A stretch of DNA of 64,000 nt from an uncultured Kiritimatiellota bacterium (GTDB lineage Bacteria > Verrucomicrobiota > Kiritimatiellia > RFP12 > DVOR01), in the NCBI GenBank assembly GCA_944389565.1, contig CALXMV010000007.1, forward strand, positions 1-64,000, in the 5' to 3' direction. Below are positions 1 to 8,463 of this stretch, piece after piece; position 1 is the stretch's first letter, and each line of letters begins with the position of its first letter. Position numbers and translations under genes: made by a program. Under the pieces are notes generated by a model, which had not been told where the DNA came from, ran no database searches, and saw only the letters and a list, made by a program, of their open reading frames with translations.

Positions 1-38
1 CCCTTAAACGCCCTGATACACCACCCCTCTCAAAAATC

Positions 39-1535
39 TTACCATCCAACAAAAAATATAGTTGACTTAGGGTTTGGCGGGAGAGTCTGCCGGCTTTCGG
101 CTCTTTGGGCGAGGGGGTCGGAGACGTCGCGCATGATTTCACGCAAGGTTTGGCGCATGGCTTCGAGGCGTTCGGCATGGGCAGGGGAGGCGGCAAGGTC
201 GTGGCGCTCATGGGGGTCGTCGCGCAGGTCGAAAAGGAGCCATCGCGGCGCGGCCTGCTTGCCTTGGGCGAGGCGGATGAGTTTCCAGTCGCCTTGGCGG
301 AGAGTCCTTTGGTGCGTGCGGTAGGCCGTGTAGATCCGTTCGCGGAAAGGGGCGCCGGCATCGTCCTTCGTGAGCAGCGTGGCGAAGGAGCGGAAGGCGG
401 TTGCGGACGGTGCGTCGCGAAGGCCGGCCAGTTCGAGCAGGGTCGGGCGGATGTCCTGCAGGTAGACGAGCGCGTCGCGGGTCTGCCCCTGCGGGATACC
501 GGGGCCGGCGAGGATGAGCGGCACCTTGATGCTGTGCTCGAAGGGGTTTTGCTTGCCCATGAAGCCGTGTTGCCCCACGGCGAGGCCGTTGTCGGAGGCG
601 AACGCGACGATCGTGTCCTCGGCGTGGCCGGTCACGTCGAGCGCGTCGAGCACGCGGCCGATCTGGGCGTCGAGATAGGTGATGAGCGCGTAATATTCGG
701 AACGGTGCACTTGGATGGCGTGCGAGGTGCGCGGGGTGGGGGCGAGACGTTCGTCACGAAGGGTGGGGGGCGCGCCGATGGCCCCGCTCTTCGGGAAGGC
801 GGGGAGGAAATTGTCGGGCACGGTCATCCGATCCGGCGGGTAGAGCGCCTGATATTCGGCAGGTGCTTGGCGGGGATCGTGTGGGGCGTTGAAGGCGATG
901 TAGGCGAAAAACGGCCGATTCCGTGGCGCCTCGCGGAGGAAGGCGATGGCATCGTCCGCGGTGACGGCGGCCCAGTGCTTCCCGCCACTCCAATGGCCGG
1001 GGCGCGTGACATCGGCGGGATCCCAGGGGTCGGGGCGCCCATCGCGCGGTCGCAGGTAGGCCTCCTCGCAGGTCGGCGGCATCCCGGGGCGGACGTGGCG
1101 GACTTGGTCGAAGCACGCTTTCGGGTCGGCATTGACGTGCCACTTCCCGGCCAGACACGTGGCGTAACCGGCCTCGCGCCAGAGCCTCGCCCAGAGCGGG
1201 CACGCTTCCAGCTTGGCACGGTCCTTCTCAAGCGGTTGCGCCTCCCAGAGGAAACGGCCGGTGTTGAGCATCGTGCGACTGGCGACGCAAATGGCCCCAT
1301 GCCACCCGCCGGGATTGTAACAGTTGCGGAAGGCGGTGCCGCGTGCGACGAGACGGTCGATGTGCGGTGTGCGGATCTGTGCGTTCCCGAGGGCATGAAT
1401 GGAATCAAAGGTCTGGTCGTCCGTGAGCAAAAACAGGACGTTCGGGCGGCGCGGCACGTCGGTTCCCTTGGCAACAAGGAGTCCGGCGGCGCTGGCGGCC
1501 AACGAGGCGAGAAACGCGCGGCGTGTGCAAGGCAT
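39..1535 (-). CDS. secreted sulfatase (family S1), Tat-type signal
   Basis: Hydrolyses sulfate esters, probably on sulfated host or algal glycans; predicted to be exported and to act in the periplasm or at the surface. The 498-aa protein opens with a twin-arginine-like signal (T-R5-R6-A-F-L-A followed by an Ala/Leu-rich stretch to about residue 24), then the alkaline-phosphatase-fold core with D39-D40 metal ligands and the maturation motif C83-V-A-S-R87, in which C83 would become formylglycine; a later D-N-G...H-G...G-K segment completes the metal and sulfate site. The motif is C-x-A-x-R rather than C-x-P-x-R, a form associated with anaerobic radical-SAM maturation, but no maturase gene is in this window. 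I chose the inner ATG because AAGGG lies 7-8 nt upstream and because it puts the twin arginine next to the start; an in-frame ATG at 1571 is upstream. The natural substrate cannot be read from sequence. Confidence 0.9.
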   Translation of the reverse strand: MPCTRRAFLASLAASAAGLLVAKGTDVPRRPNVLFLLTDDQTFDSIHALGNAQIRTPHIDRLVARGTAFRNCYNPGGWHGAICVASRTMLNTGRFLWEAQPLEKDRAKLEACPLWARLWREAGYATCLAGKWHVNADPKACFDQVRHVRPGMPPTCEEAYLRPRDGRPDPWDPADVTRPGHWSGGKHWAAVTADDAIAFLREAPRNRPFFAYIAFNAPHDPRQAPAEYQALYPPDRMTVPDNFLPAFPKSGAIGAPPTLRDERLAPTPRTSHAIQVHRSEYYALITYLDAQIGRVLDALDVTGHAEDTIVAFASDNGLAVGQHGFMGKQNPFEHSIKVPLILAGPGIPQGQTRDALVYLQDIRPTLLELAGLRDAPSATAFRSFATLLTKDDAGAPFRERIYTAYRTHQRTLRQGDWKLIRLAQGKQAAPRWLLFDLRDDPHERHDLAASPAHAERLEAMRQTLREIMRDVSDPLAQRAESRQTLPPNPKSTIFFVGW

Positions 1536-1556
1536 GGCAAAACCCTTTTGTTGTGC

Positions 1557-1565
1557 AGTATAACA
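1557..1565 (-). promoter_or_regulatory. extended -10 promoter of the sulfatase gene
   Basis: On the minus strand TG-T-TATACT, with TATACT at 1562-1557. It would give a leader of about 15 nt containing the AAGGG ribosome binding site. Confidence 0.5.
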
Positions 1566-1663
1566 CGGCATGGCGGAGGCGGCATGTGCCCCGCCGCGCG
1601 GGATTGACGGTGCCTCCTCGCGGACACAGCCCGAGGGGTGTTAGCAGGCACTAAAAATAACGC

Positions 1664-1692
1664 TTGCCGTCCGCATTAGCCTTTGCTATTAT
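1664..1692 (+). promoter_or_regulatory. sigma70-type promoter of feoAB
   Basis: TTGCCG (1664-1669), 17-nt spacer, TATTAT (1687-1692) preceded by TGC, so both a -35 and an extended -10 are present. It is one of the few promoters in the window with a recognisable -35. I see no convincing Fur or DtxR palindrome, so iron control is only inferred from the genes. Confidence 0.6.
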
Positions 1693-1721
1693 TTGTGCGC
1701 TCTAACGAGAAAGGGTTCTTT

Positions 1722-1955
1722 ATGAGCATCGCAATGATGAAGGTCGGCGACAAGGCCGAGATCGTGGGTTATGAGGCGGCGGCGGCGGGTTACCGTGCGC
1801 GCCTTTTGGCCTTGGGGCTGACGCGTGGCGCAACGATTCAGTTGCTTGGGGTCGCGCCGATGGGCGATCCGTTGCGTTTGCGTGTGCGCGGGTTTGAGTT
1901 GTCGTTGCGCAAAGATGAGATGACGGCCCTGAAGCTGCGGGCGGTTGAGGCATGA
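1722..1955 (+). CDS. feoA: FeoA, ferrous iron transport accessory protein
   Basis: Small (77 aa) SH3-like cytoplasmic partner of the FeoB iron permease. The sequence shows the family pattern: a short strand, then R-A-R-L-L-A-L-G-L-T-R-G, then I-Q-L-L-G-V-A-P-M-G-D-P, and a closing R-x-R-x-F-E-L-S-L-R-K segment. An in-frame ATG lies upstream at 1683, but AAGGG sits 8-9 nt before the ATG at 1722, and the conserved domain starts only a few residues after it. The stop codon overlaps the feoB start (ATGA), so the two proteins should be translationally coupled. No feoC-like gene follows feoB. Confidence 0.93.
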   Translation: MSIAMMKVGDKAEIVGYEAAAAGYRARLLALGLTRGATIQLLGVAPMGDPLRLRVRGFELSLRKDEMTALKLRAVEA

Positions 1956-4207
1956 GCGGCGAGGGGCGTCCGCTCACGATCGCCTTGGCCGGCAACCCGA
2001 ACACCGGCAAGTCGACCTTTTTCAACGCTTGGACGGGGATGCGCCAGGCGACGGGCAACTGGCCCGGCGTGACGGTCGAGAAGCTTTTGGGGCAGGTTTC
2101 CTTAGGCGCCGACGGGACGGCGACGGTGGTGGATCTGCCTGGGATGTATTCCTTGCACGCGGTCTCCGAGGATGAGCGCGTCGCTTCCGAATACGCCCGC
2201 GGGACTGAGCCAGACCTCATCGTGAACGTGGTGGACGCGGTGAATCTGGAGCGTAACCTCTATCTCACGCTCGCCCTCATGGAATTGGGCAAGCCGATGG
2301 TGGTGGTGCTCTCGATGACCGATGTTTTGGCGCGGCAGGGCGCCAAGATCGATGTGGCGGAACTCGCGCGGCGACTTGGCGTTCCGGTTGTGACGGCGGA
2401 TATCCGCCGACGCTCCAGGCGCGTCGCCTTGGAGCGTGCGATCGCGGAGGCGATGGACTCCTCCCCACAGCGGACGCCGCGTGCCACCTATCCGGGCACC
2501 TTGGCGCCATTCATCGCCCGGGCACGCCATGACGGCGAACCCGAGGTCCTGGCCATCCATCGCCTGGAGGGCATCCTTCCGGATGCCGCGGACGTCATCG
2601 CCGATGCCGAACGCGTATTGGGCACGACGCCCGACGTGCTGATCGCCGATGCGCGCTATGACACCATCGCCGTGCTCACGCGGGGCATCGTGCGCCGGAC
2701 GGGACATGTCCGCGCCGAGGCCGGGCGTGCGCTCGACCGCGTGGTCCTGAACAGATGGCTCGGGATTCCCATCTTCCTCTTCGTGATGTATCTGCTTTTT
2801 TGGTTCACGCAGGTGGTGGGAGGGTGCTTCATTGACTTTTTCGACGGTTTGGGTGACGCGCTTTTCGTGACGGGCTTCGGCAACGCGCTCACGCTTTTGG
2901 GCGCGCCCGCATGGTTGGTCACGTTGCTCGCTGATGGCTTGGGCGTGGGCATTCAGACGGTGATGACCTTCATCCCGCCGGTCTTCTTCATCTTTCTGGG
3001 GCTTTCCCTGCTTGAGGATTCGGGCTACATGGCACGCGCCGCCTACGTGATGGATCGCTTCATGCGGTTGCTTGGGCTGCCCGGGAACGCCTTCGTGCCG
3101 ATGCTCGTGGGGTTCGGGTGCACCGTCCCGGCCATCATGGCCACGCGCACGCTGAGCAACCGTCGGGATCGCCTGCTCACCATCTTCATGACACCTTTCA
3201 TGAGCTGTGGCGCACGCCTGCCGGTCTATGCGCTCTTCGGCGCGGCCTTTTTCGGCGCGGCCTCCGGCACGATGGTCTTCGCCATTTACTTGGCCGGCAT
3301 CGTCTTGGCCGTCCTGACGGGGCTTCTGCTGAAGCACACCCTCTTCGTCGGCGAGCCGTCACCGTTCATCATGGAATTGCCCATCTATCACCTCCCGCAC
3401 CCGACGACCGTCCTCAAACAGGCCTGGGAGCGCCTTCGCCATTTCCTTTTCCGAGCGGGCAAGGTGATGGCCGTTATGGTGCTCTTGCTGAGCCTCTGCG
3501 ACAAAATCGTCGTGCGCGATCCCTTCGCCGCGCCCTCGGGGACCTCCGGGCGGGAGGCCTCGGTCATCGAGGTGGCCGGCCGCGCGCTCGCCCCCGTCTT
3601 TGCGCCCATGGGCGTCGACGCCGACAATTGGCAAGGCTCCGTGGCGCTTATCGTCGGACTTTTCGCCAAAGAGCAGGTCGTCTCCTCCCTCAACACCCTC
3701 TATGCCATCGATGGCGCACGTACGCCACCCGTGAATGCCCCTGCGGAGCCGCTTTCTTGGGATTATGCCCGGGAAACTTTCGTCCAGGGCGTGGCAGATG
3801 CCTGCGCGACTGTCCCCGCCGCGCTCGCCGCGCTCGTCGTGGAGCCCTCCGGGGATGCCGACGAACCGGAGGAGGCCGAGGCCTCCCTCATGAGCATCCT
3901 TGTGGCGAAGTTCGATCATGACCGGTCGCGTGCCTTCGCCTATCTCCTTTTCGTCCTTCTCTACGTTCCTTGCTTGGCGGCAATGGCCACCGTGGTCCGT
4001 GAGATTGGCTGGGGCTATTCGCTCATCCTCTTTGGTTACCTCACCCTTCTCGGTTGGAGCGTCGCCACGCTCTACTTCCAGCTCGCCAGCGGCCATGAGC
4101 CTCTCTGGGTCTTTATCCCCTGCGCGCTTCTTGCCGCGATCGTCGCGATCTTCGCGGTTCTTGGGCGGCGCGTCAAAATCCCCCTTCCCGGCGCCAAACG
4201 CGACTGA
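1952..4207 (+). CDS. feoB: FeoB, GTP-dependent ferrous iron permease
   Basis: Inner-membrane Fe(II) importer, 751 aa. The N-terminal G domain has G1 G14-N-P-N-T-G-K-S-T and G3 D61-L-P-G64. The expected G4 N-x-x-D motif reads S121-M-T-D124, so the guanine-contacting Asn is Ser. A helical spacer domain follows to about residue 260, then the membrane part with two gate regions (G-C-T-V-P-A-I-M-A-T-R near 390 and F-M-S-C-G-A-R-L-P near 420) and a second Cys-lacking half ending in a basic tail. Length is typical. It shares a 4-nt overlap with feoA. Fe(II) uptake fits an anaerobe. The G4 change is the only oddity; all other core motifs are intact, so I expect a functional permease. Confidence 0.95.
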   Translation: MSGEGRPLTIALAGNPNTGKSTFFNAWTGMRQATGNWPGVTVEKLLGQVSLGADGTATVVDLPGMYSLHAVSEDERVASEYARGTEPDLIVNVVDAVNLERNLYLTLALMELGKPMVVVLSMTDVLARQGAKIDVAELARRLGVPVVTADIRRRSRRVALERAIAEAMDSSPQRTPRATYPGTLAPFIARARHDGEPEVLAIHRLEGILPDAADVIADAERVLGTTPDVLIADARYDTIAVLTRGIVRRTGHVRAEAGRALDRVVLNRWLGIPIFLFVMYLLFWFTQVVGGCFIDFFDGLGDALFVTGFGNALTLLGAPAWLVTLLADGLGVGIQTVMTFIPPVFFIFLGLSLLEDSGYMARAAYVMDRFMRLLGLPGNAFVPMLVGFGCTVPAIMATRTLSNRRDRLLTIFMTPFMSCGARLPVYALFGAAFFGAASGTMVFAIYLAGIVLAVLTGLLLKHTLFVGEPSPFIMELPIYHLPHPTTVLKQAWERLRHFLFRAGKVMAVMVLLLSLCDKIVVRDPFAAPSGTSGREASVIEVAGRALAPVFAPMGVDADNWQGSVALIVGLFAKEQVVSSLNTLYAIDGARTPPVNAPAEPLSWDYARETFVQGVADACATVPAALAALVVEPSGDADEPEEAEASLMSILVAKFDHDRSRAFAYLLFVLLYVPCLAAMATVVREIGWGYSLILFGYLTLLGWSVATLYFQLASGHEPLWVFIPCALLAAIVAIFAVLGRRVKIPLPGAKRD

Positions 4208-4255
4208 CCCCAATCTTCTCCCCAAAGTCTCTCAAGGGAATTGCCTTCCCATCAT

Positions 4256-4287
4256 CCTGTTCCCACGATGCGATCGGGGGAACAGGG
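4256..4287. terminator. hairpin between convergent feoB and DUF2264 gene
   Basis: 4256-4265 (CCTGTTTCCC) can pair over 10 bp, with one G-T wobble, with 4278-4287 (GGGGAACAGG), loop 12 nt. No T-run follows on either strand, so it may help end both transcripts only weakly. Confidence 0.35.
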
Positions 4288-4305
4288 TGGTTCGGCGACG
4301 GGGAC

Positions 4306-5499
4306 TCAATCGATGGCATGGTCGTTGGGGAAAGGTTGCCCGCCCCACGCGCGCCGCGAGGTCCACGCACGCCCATCCTCGGCCCAGAACGGCGCCTCCG
4401 GCGGCAAGCCCAACGGCAGGAAAACGCTCATGCAGAGGTAGAGCGATCCGCTGTTGATGTAATAATCGCACATTCCCCGTTGCTCGCCGTTGAACCCGGG
4501 ACGAAGCCACCCCGTTTCCGTGAAATTCACGTCCGTCACTTGCCGGCGCAACACCGCCGTGAGCGCGGCGCGGACCTGCCCCGGCGTCACCTCCTCTGGT
4601 AGATCCTCGCGCAACGCCATGGCGGCGAGCAGATGAAATGCGCCCATCCGATAGCACAGCGACCGCCCGAACGCGGGATACGTCCCCTCCGGGGAAATCA
4701 GTCGCTCCAGCCAGGCGGCGTAACGTCGGGCCCGCTTCCGCTCACGCCCCAGCAGCGCCTTGGCCTCCGCCTCACCCGCGCGGATCCGCGCCTCCAGAAT
4801 GTCCAAAAGCATGGGGTGGATCACGTAACTGTTGTAGTAGTCGCTGTGGAAACGCTTCCCGTCGCCGTAAACCCCATCGCCTTTGTACCAGCCGTCCATG
4901 AACGCCTTGACCCCACGCGTCAGCCGCGCCCTGTCGCACTTTCCCGTCTGCGTCAGCAAGAAGGCCTCCACCTCCCCGGCGAAGAGCAGCCAGTTGTTCT
5001 CAAAGGGTTTTATGGCGCGCGACTTCTCGAAGAGGGCGATCCATGCCTGACGCGTCTCGGGGGGCAATCCGCCCCATAGCCGGTTGGGCGAACGCAGGAA
5101 CGCCTGCGCCAGGAACGCGTATTCCACCAAGGGTTGCGCGCCCTTGCCTTGCGTCACGCAATCCGCCGAACGCGGGTCCGCCGCCTGCCGGAGCGCGCGA
5201 TGCGCCAAGCCCAGCAAGCGCGCACGCGCCTTGCCCTCCGCCGTCTCATCCGCCGGAAGTTCCAGCCACGGCGCAAGCCCGTTTAGCGTTCGGGCAAGCC
5301 CCTCGAACGAAGCCGTCGACGCACGCTTCGCATTGATGGCCGGCAACGCTTCCTGCAAGCGGCCTCCCGCGGCCTGCTCCAAGACCGGCCCCGCGATTCG
5401 CGTCGCCGCCTCGACCCACGCCGAACGGTCCGCGTTTCCCGCGCACCATGCTGTCGCCGCGCCCAAACATCCGATGAGGGCAATCATTGCTTTGCGCAT
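4306..5499 (-). CDS. exported DUF2264 domain protein
   Basis: 397-aa protein with an N-terminal signal peptide (M-R-K-A-M-I-A-L-I-G-C-L-G-A, cleavage near the A-W-C-A-G site at about residue 21). The rest matches the DUF2264 pattern: a long alpha-helical fold with P-F-E-N-N-W-L-L-F near 175, G-D-G-V-Y-G-D-G-K-R-F-H-S-D-Y-Y-N-S-Y-V near 225 and R-S-L-C-Y-R-M-G-A near 290. DUF2264 proteins resemble (alpha/alpha)6-barrel polysaccharide lyases and unsaturated glucuronyl hydrolases and are often found with carbohydrate degradation genes, so a role in glycan breakdown is inferred, not shown. The start at 5499 has GGAA about 9 nt upstream; an ATG eight codons earlier (5523) lacks a site and lies inside the -10 element. 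Confidence 0.8.
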   Translation of the reverse strand: MRKAMIALIGCLGAATAWCAGNADRSAWVEAATRIAGPVLEQAAGGRLQEALPAINAKRASTASFEGLARTLNGLAPWLELPADETAEGKARARLLGLAHRALRQAADPRSADCVTQGKGAQPLVEYAFLAQAFLRSPNRLWGGLPPETRQAWIALFEKSRAIKPFENNWLLFAGEVEAFLLTQTGKCDRARLTRGVKAFMDGWYKGDGVYGDGKRFHSDYYNSYVIHPMLLDILEARIRAGEAEAKALLGRERKRARRYAAWLERLISPEGTYPAFGRSLCYRMGAFHLLAAMALREDLPEEVTPGQVRAALTAVLRRQVTDVNFTETGWLRPGFNGEQRGMCDYYINSGSLYLCMSVFLPLGLPPEAPFWAEDGRAWTSRRAWGGQPFPNDHAID

Positions 5500-5521
5500 A
5501 CCCAGATTCCTTTCTGGCTTC

Positions 5522-5530
5522 ATCCTAGCA
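5522..5530 (-). promoter_or_regulatory. extended -10 promoter of the DUF2264 gene
   Basis: Minus strand TGC-TAGGAT, hexamer at 5527-5522, giving a leader of about 15-18 nt that carries the GGAA ribosome binding site. Confidence 0.45.
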
Positions 5531-5600
5531 TCTCACACGCAGAACGTCCACGCACGATCGACTTCGACGAAAGTGTGTGACGTGAGTAGGCACCGCCCCA

Positions 5601-6605
5601 TCAGGCGATGAAGCCGCCGCCGAGAAGGTAAGGGCCACGGTAGAAGACGCAGGCTTGGCCGGGGGTGACCAAGGTTTGCGGGCTGGCGGCCTCGGCGGTG
5701 CCGTCGGCCAGGACGCGGCAGGCGAAGGGTGGGTGATGGTAACGCGTGACGGCCTCGCAGTCGAGCGGAAAGACGGGGGGGACGATCCAGTTGATGTCGG
5801 CGACGCGGAAGCGGCGGGTCTCCAAGGCCTCCCGTGGGCCGAGGGTAAGGGTGTTTCGTGCGCGGTCGAAGGCGACGACGAAGGCGCGTCCCCCCGTGGC
5901 GACGCCGAGGCCGCGGCGTTGGCCGCGGGTGTAATTGCCCAAGCCTGTATGGCGGCCGATGACCTTGCCGTCGGGGGCGAGGATATCGCCGGGTCGATCG
6001 GTTTCGGGGTGGCGTCGGCGGAGTTCGGGGCGGTAGTCGCCATCGGGCAGGAAGCAGATGTCCTGGCTGCCGGAAGCAAGGCGCGATTCGGGGAGCGGGA
6101 GCGCCCAGGATCGGGCAAGGGCGACGACCTCGGAACGGGTCTTGTCGGCAAGGGGAAAATCGGTCGCGGCGATGTCTTCAGGGGTGAGTGCGAAGAGGAA
6201 GTAGGATTGGTCTTTGGCGGCGTCGGTGGCGACACGGAGGGTGAGGGCGCCGGTTTCCGGCTCGACGGCCTTGGCGACGTAGTGCCCTGTGGCGAAAGGA
6301 AGGCCGGAGGCACGGCGCAAGGCGCCGAACTTCAGGCGAGGGTTGCACCAAGCGCAAGGGTTGGGCGTGCGCCCCGCGGCGTAGGCGGCGTAAAAAGGGG
6401 CGATGACCTCGCGCTCGAAGGTCGCGCGCAGGTCGACGATGCGGAGGGGGATTCCCAAGGCGTCGGCGAGCGTGCGGATGGCGACATCGGGGACGGCGTC
6501 GCGCGTGAGCATATGCCAAGCCTCGACGGCCTCGCCGCGTTCGAGCAGGAGGCGGGCGCAGACGGCGGAATCGACGCCGCCGGAGAAGGCGAGCGCGCGC
6601 TTCAT
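5601..6605 (-). CDS. mnmA: MnmA, tRNA-specific 2-thiouridylase
   Basis: Makes 2-thiouridine at U34 of Lys, Glu and Gln tRNAs with ATP and a sulfur relay. The 334-aa protein has the PP-loop S8-G-G-V-D-S13, the first catalytic Cys in P-N-P-C-A-W-C87-N, the tRNA/ATP segment A-T-G-H-Y-V, the D-Q-S-Y-F-L motif and the second catalytic Cys in S-Q-D-I-C184-F. It ends with the family beta-barrel signature Y-L-L-G-G-G-F-I. It is slightly shorter than the E. coli enzyme. It is the last gene of the operon starting with the aminotransferase, and its ATG overlaps the stop of the upstream HAD gene (6602-6605). Confidence 0.95.
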   Translation of the reverse strand: MKRALAFSGGVDSAVCARLLLERGEAVEAWHMLTRDAVPDVAIRTLADALGIPLRIVDLRATFEREVIAPFYAAYAAGRTPNPCAWCNPRLKFGALRRASGLPFATGHYVAKAVEPETGALTLRVATDAAKDQSYFLFALTPEDIAATDFPLADKTRSEVVALARSWALPLPESRLASGSQDICFLPDGDYRPELRRRHPETDRPGDILAPDGKVIGRHTGLGNYTRGQRRGLGVATGGRAFVVAFDRARNTLTLGPREALETRRFRVADINWIVPPVFPLDCEAVTRYHHPPFACRVLADGTAEAASPQTLVTPGQACVFYRGPYLLGGGFIA

Positions 6606-7576
6606 TCGAGCGGCAGCTCCAATTGCCCGGAGACCATCATTTTGTGCGCGCCGGCGCCGTCGGAGGTGTCGTAGACGCAGAAACGGACGGACGGGAAGTG
6701 GCGGGCGAGGACTTGCTCGATATAGGCACGCACGGCAGCGACGTTATGGGGGTCGTCGTCGGAAAAGCCGACGGCCATCGGCAGACCGAGAGCGTCCATG
6801 CCGGTGCGTTCGAGGATGTGGATGAGATGGTCGATGAAGTCGCGGATGGCGAAGCGCTTGCGGGCTTCCTGGGTGGTGGCGGTGGGGGCCTCGGCGGCGA
6901 GACGGCGGTCGAAGGCGGGGGAGGTTATGGCGTGGTAGCGGTTGAGCGCGAGGTAGTTGCGCAGGACGGCCGTCTGCGAGGGGAAGGTCTGCGTGCCGTC
7001 GAAGCAATAGGCGTAACCGCGCAGGTTGATGAGCATGATTTCGCGCTCGACGGGCGTGAGGACGCGTTCGATGAAACGTTCGACGCCTTGGCGGAGGGTC
7101 TCGGAAGCATGACCGCGCGCGGTGACGATGGCGAAGAGTCGGCCCTCAACAAGCGTTTTGCGAAAGGTCTCGAAGCTGGGCGGCGGCTTGCGGCGGCCTT
7201 CGGCGATGGCGTCGAGCGCACGGTCGAGGTCTTCCATGAAGGTTCCGCCGCCAAGCGGCGTGCGCCGGTCTTGGAACTCCACGAAAGCCAATTCGCGTTG
7301 GCCCTGCGGGTAACGATAATGGGCGCTGTCCCTGCGGATGACGCTGAAGGTGGCGGTGGAGCAGAGATGCGGCACCCAACGGCCCTTGCTGTCCAGACGC
7401 TCCATATGGATGCGCGTAGGCATGCAGAGCACGTTGTCGTCCCAATCGAAAACATAGTACTTCAGGTCGCGCCCGCGCACCGACTCGTTTACCCATACGC
7501 CATCGACGAAGGCGAGCCGCGCACCCTCGAAACGCGCGAGAGCCTCTTCCAAGGGCGATGCCGTGGGGGAGTCCAT
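6602..7576 (-). CDS. HAD-superfamily hydrolase-like protein
   Basis: 324-aa cytoplasmic protein with HAD-fold motifs: motif I Y-V-F-D-W-D-D-N-V-L near residue 45, motif II I-V-T-A-R-G-H near 150, and motif IV G-F-S-D-D-D-P-H-N near 265. The large insertion between motifs I and II (about 100 residues) makes the cap and substrate unpredictable. The conserved K of motif III is not obvious, though K near 235 (A-R-K-R-F-A) is possible. It starts 1 nt after the agmatinase stop and overlaps mnmA by 4 nt, so it is translated as part of that operon. A phosphatase activity is the default inference; substrate unknown. Confidence 0.75.
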   Translation of the reverse strand: MDSPTASPLEEALARFEGARLAFVDGVWVNESVRGRDLKYYVFDWDDNVLCMPTRIHMERLDSKGRWVPHLCSTATFSVIRRDSAHYRYPQGQRELAFVEFQDRRTPLGGGTFMEDLDRALDAIAEGRRKPPPSFETFRKTLVEGRLFAIVTARGHASETLRQGVERFIERVLTPVEREIMLINLRGYAYCFDGTQTFPSQTAVLRNYLALNRYHAITSPAFDRRLAAEAPTATTQEARKRFAIRDFIDHLIHILERTGMDALGLPMAVGFSDDDPHNVAAVRAYIEQVLARHFPSVRFCVYDTSDGAGAHKMMVSGQLELPLE

Positions 7577-7577
7577 G

Positions 7578-8450
7578 TTAGGCCATCAGCCCCATGAGCG
7601 TCTGTGTGAGCTTCGCGGCGGTGAAATCGGCGTGGTGCAGACCGGGGATGGGGGCCAATTCCACCACGTCGCACCCCACGATGTCATGATCGGCGGCGAT
7701 CTCACGGAGCATGAAGAGGGCGGACCACCAGAGCAGGCCACCGGGCACAGGTGTCCCCGTCGCCGGCATGACGGAGGGATCCAAGCCGTCGACGTCGAAG
7801 GTCACGTAGACTTTCTTTGGGAAACGTTTGGGAAGGATGGGCGAGGGGGGGCCTTTGAGCGCCAAGTCCTCGGCGTCGTGCGCGAAGAGGGTGCGAGGGT
7901 TGGCCGCGCGGTAGGCCGCCTCGTCCACGCAGTAGGCGCGCGTGGCGAACTGCGCCAACGGGAACCCCAGCTCGTGGCAACGCCGCAGCACACACGCATG
8001 GGAGAGCGGGCTTCCTTCGTACGTGTCGCGCAAGTCGGCGTGCGCGTCGAAATGCACGATGCCTACTTTCTCACCGCGCACCTTGTAGGCCAGCATCGCG
8101 CCGAGGGTGACCGTGTGCTCACCGCCCAGCACGACCGGTCGCGCGCCGCAGTCGAGCGCCGTGCCGACCGCTTTCTCGATGGCTTTCAGCCACGCCTCGG
8201 GATCGCTCCGTTTGGCGGCGGCGGGGCGGACGGGTGGGGCGGTGTGGATGCCGCCCTCGCAGGGGAAGGATCCGCGTTCGTGGGCCTCCAATTGGTCGGA
8301 TGCCGCCAAAATGGCAGCGGGGCCGTTCGCCGCTCCGGCACCGTAGGAGACGGAGAGCTCCATCGGCACGGGAATCACGTGAAACCGTGCGGACTCCTTG
8401 GGCGTCGGCTCATGCTCGGATCCGAGAAACGGCGGATAACGCGTGGCCAT
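7578..8450 (-). CDS. speB: agmatinase/arginase-family ureohydrolase
   Basis: Binuclear manganese ureohydrolase, 290 aa, most like agmatinase (agmatine to putrescine plus urea). Metal ligands are present: G-G-E-H112, F-D135-A-H137-A-D139 and D-V-D-G-L-D-P-S in the second half, followed by A-T-G-T-P-V-P-G-G-L, which is the agmatinase-type version of the segment. The start at 8450 is set by AAAGGAG 8 nt upstream; an in-frame ATG 17 codons earlier has no such site. It follows the EF-hand membrane protein by 13 nt. Arginase or guanidinobutyrase cannot be ruled out from sequence. No speA is nearby. Confidence 0.85.
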   Translation of the reverse strand: MATRYPPFLGSEHEPTPKESARFHVIPVPMELSVSYGAGAANGPAAILAASDQLEAHERGSFPCEGGIHTAPPVRPAAAKRSDPEAWLKAIEKAVGTALDCGARPVVLGGEHTVTLGAMLAYKVRGEKVGIVHFDAHADLRDTYEGSPLSHACVLRRCHELGFPLAQFATRAYCVDEAAYRAANPRTLFAHDAEDLALKGPPSPILPKRFPKKVYVTFDVDGLDPSVMPATGTPVPGGLLWWSALFMLREIAADHDIVGCDVVELAPIPGLHHADFTAAKLTQTLMGLMA

Positions 8451-8463
8451 CGTGGCGCTCCTT

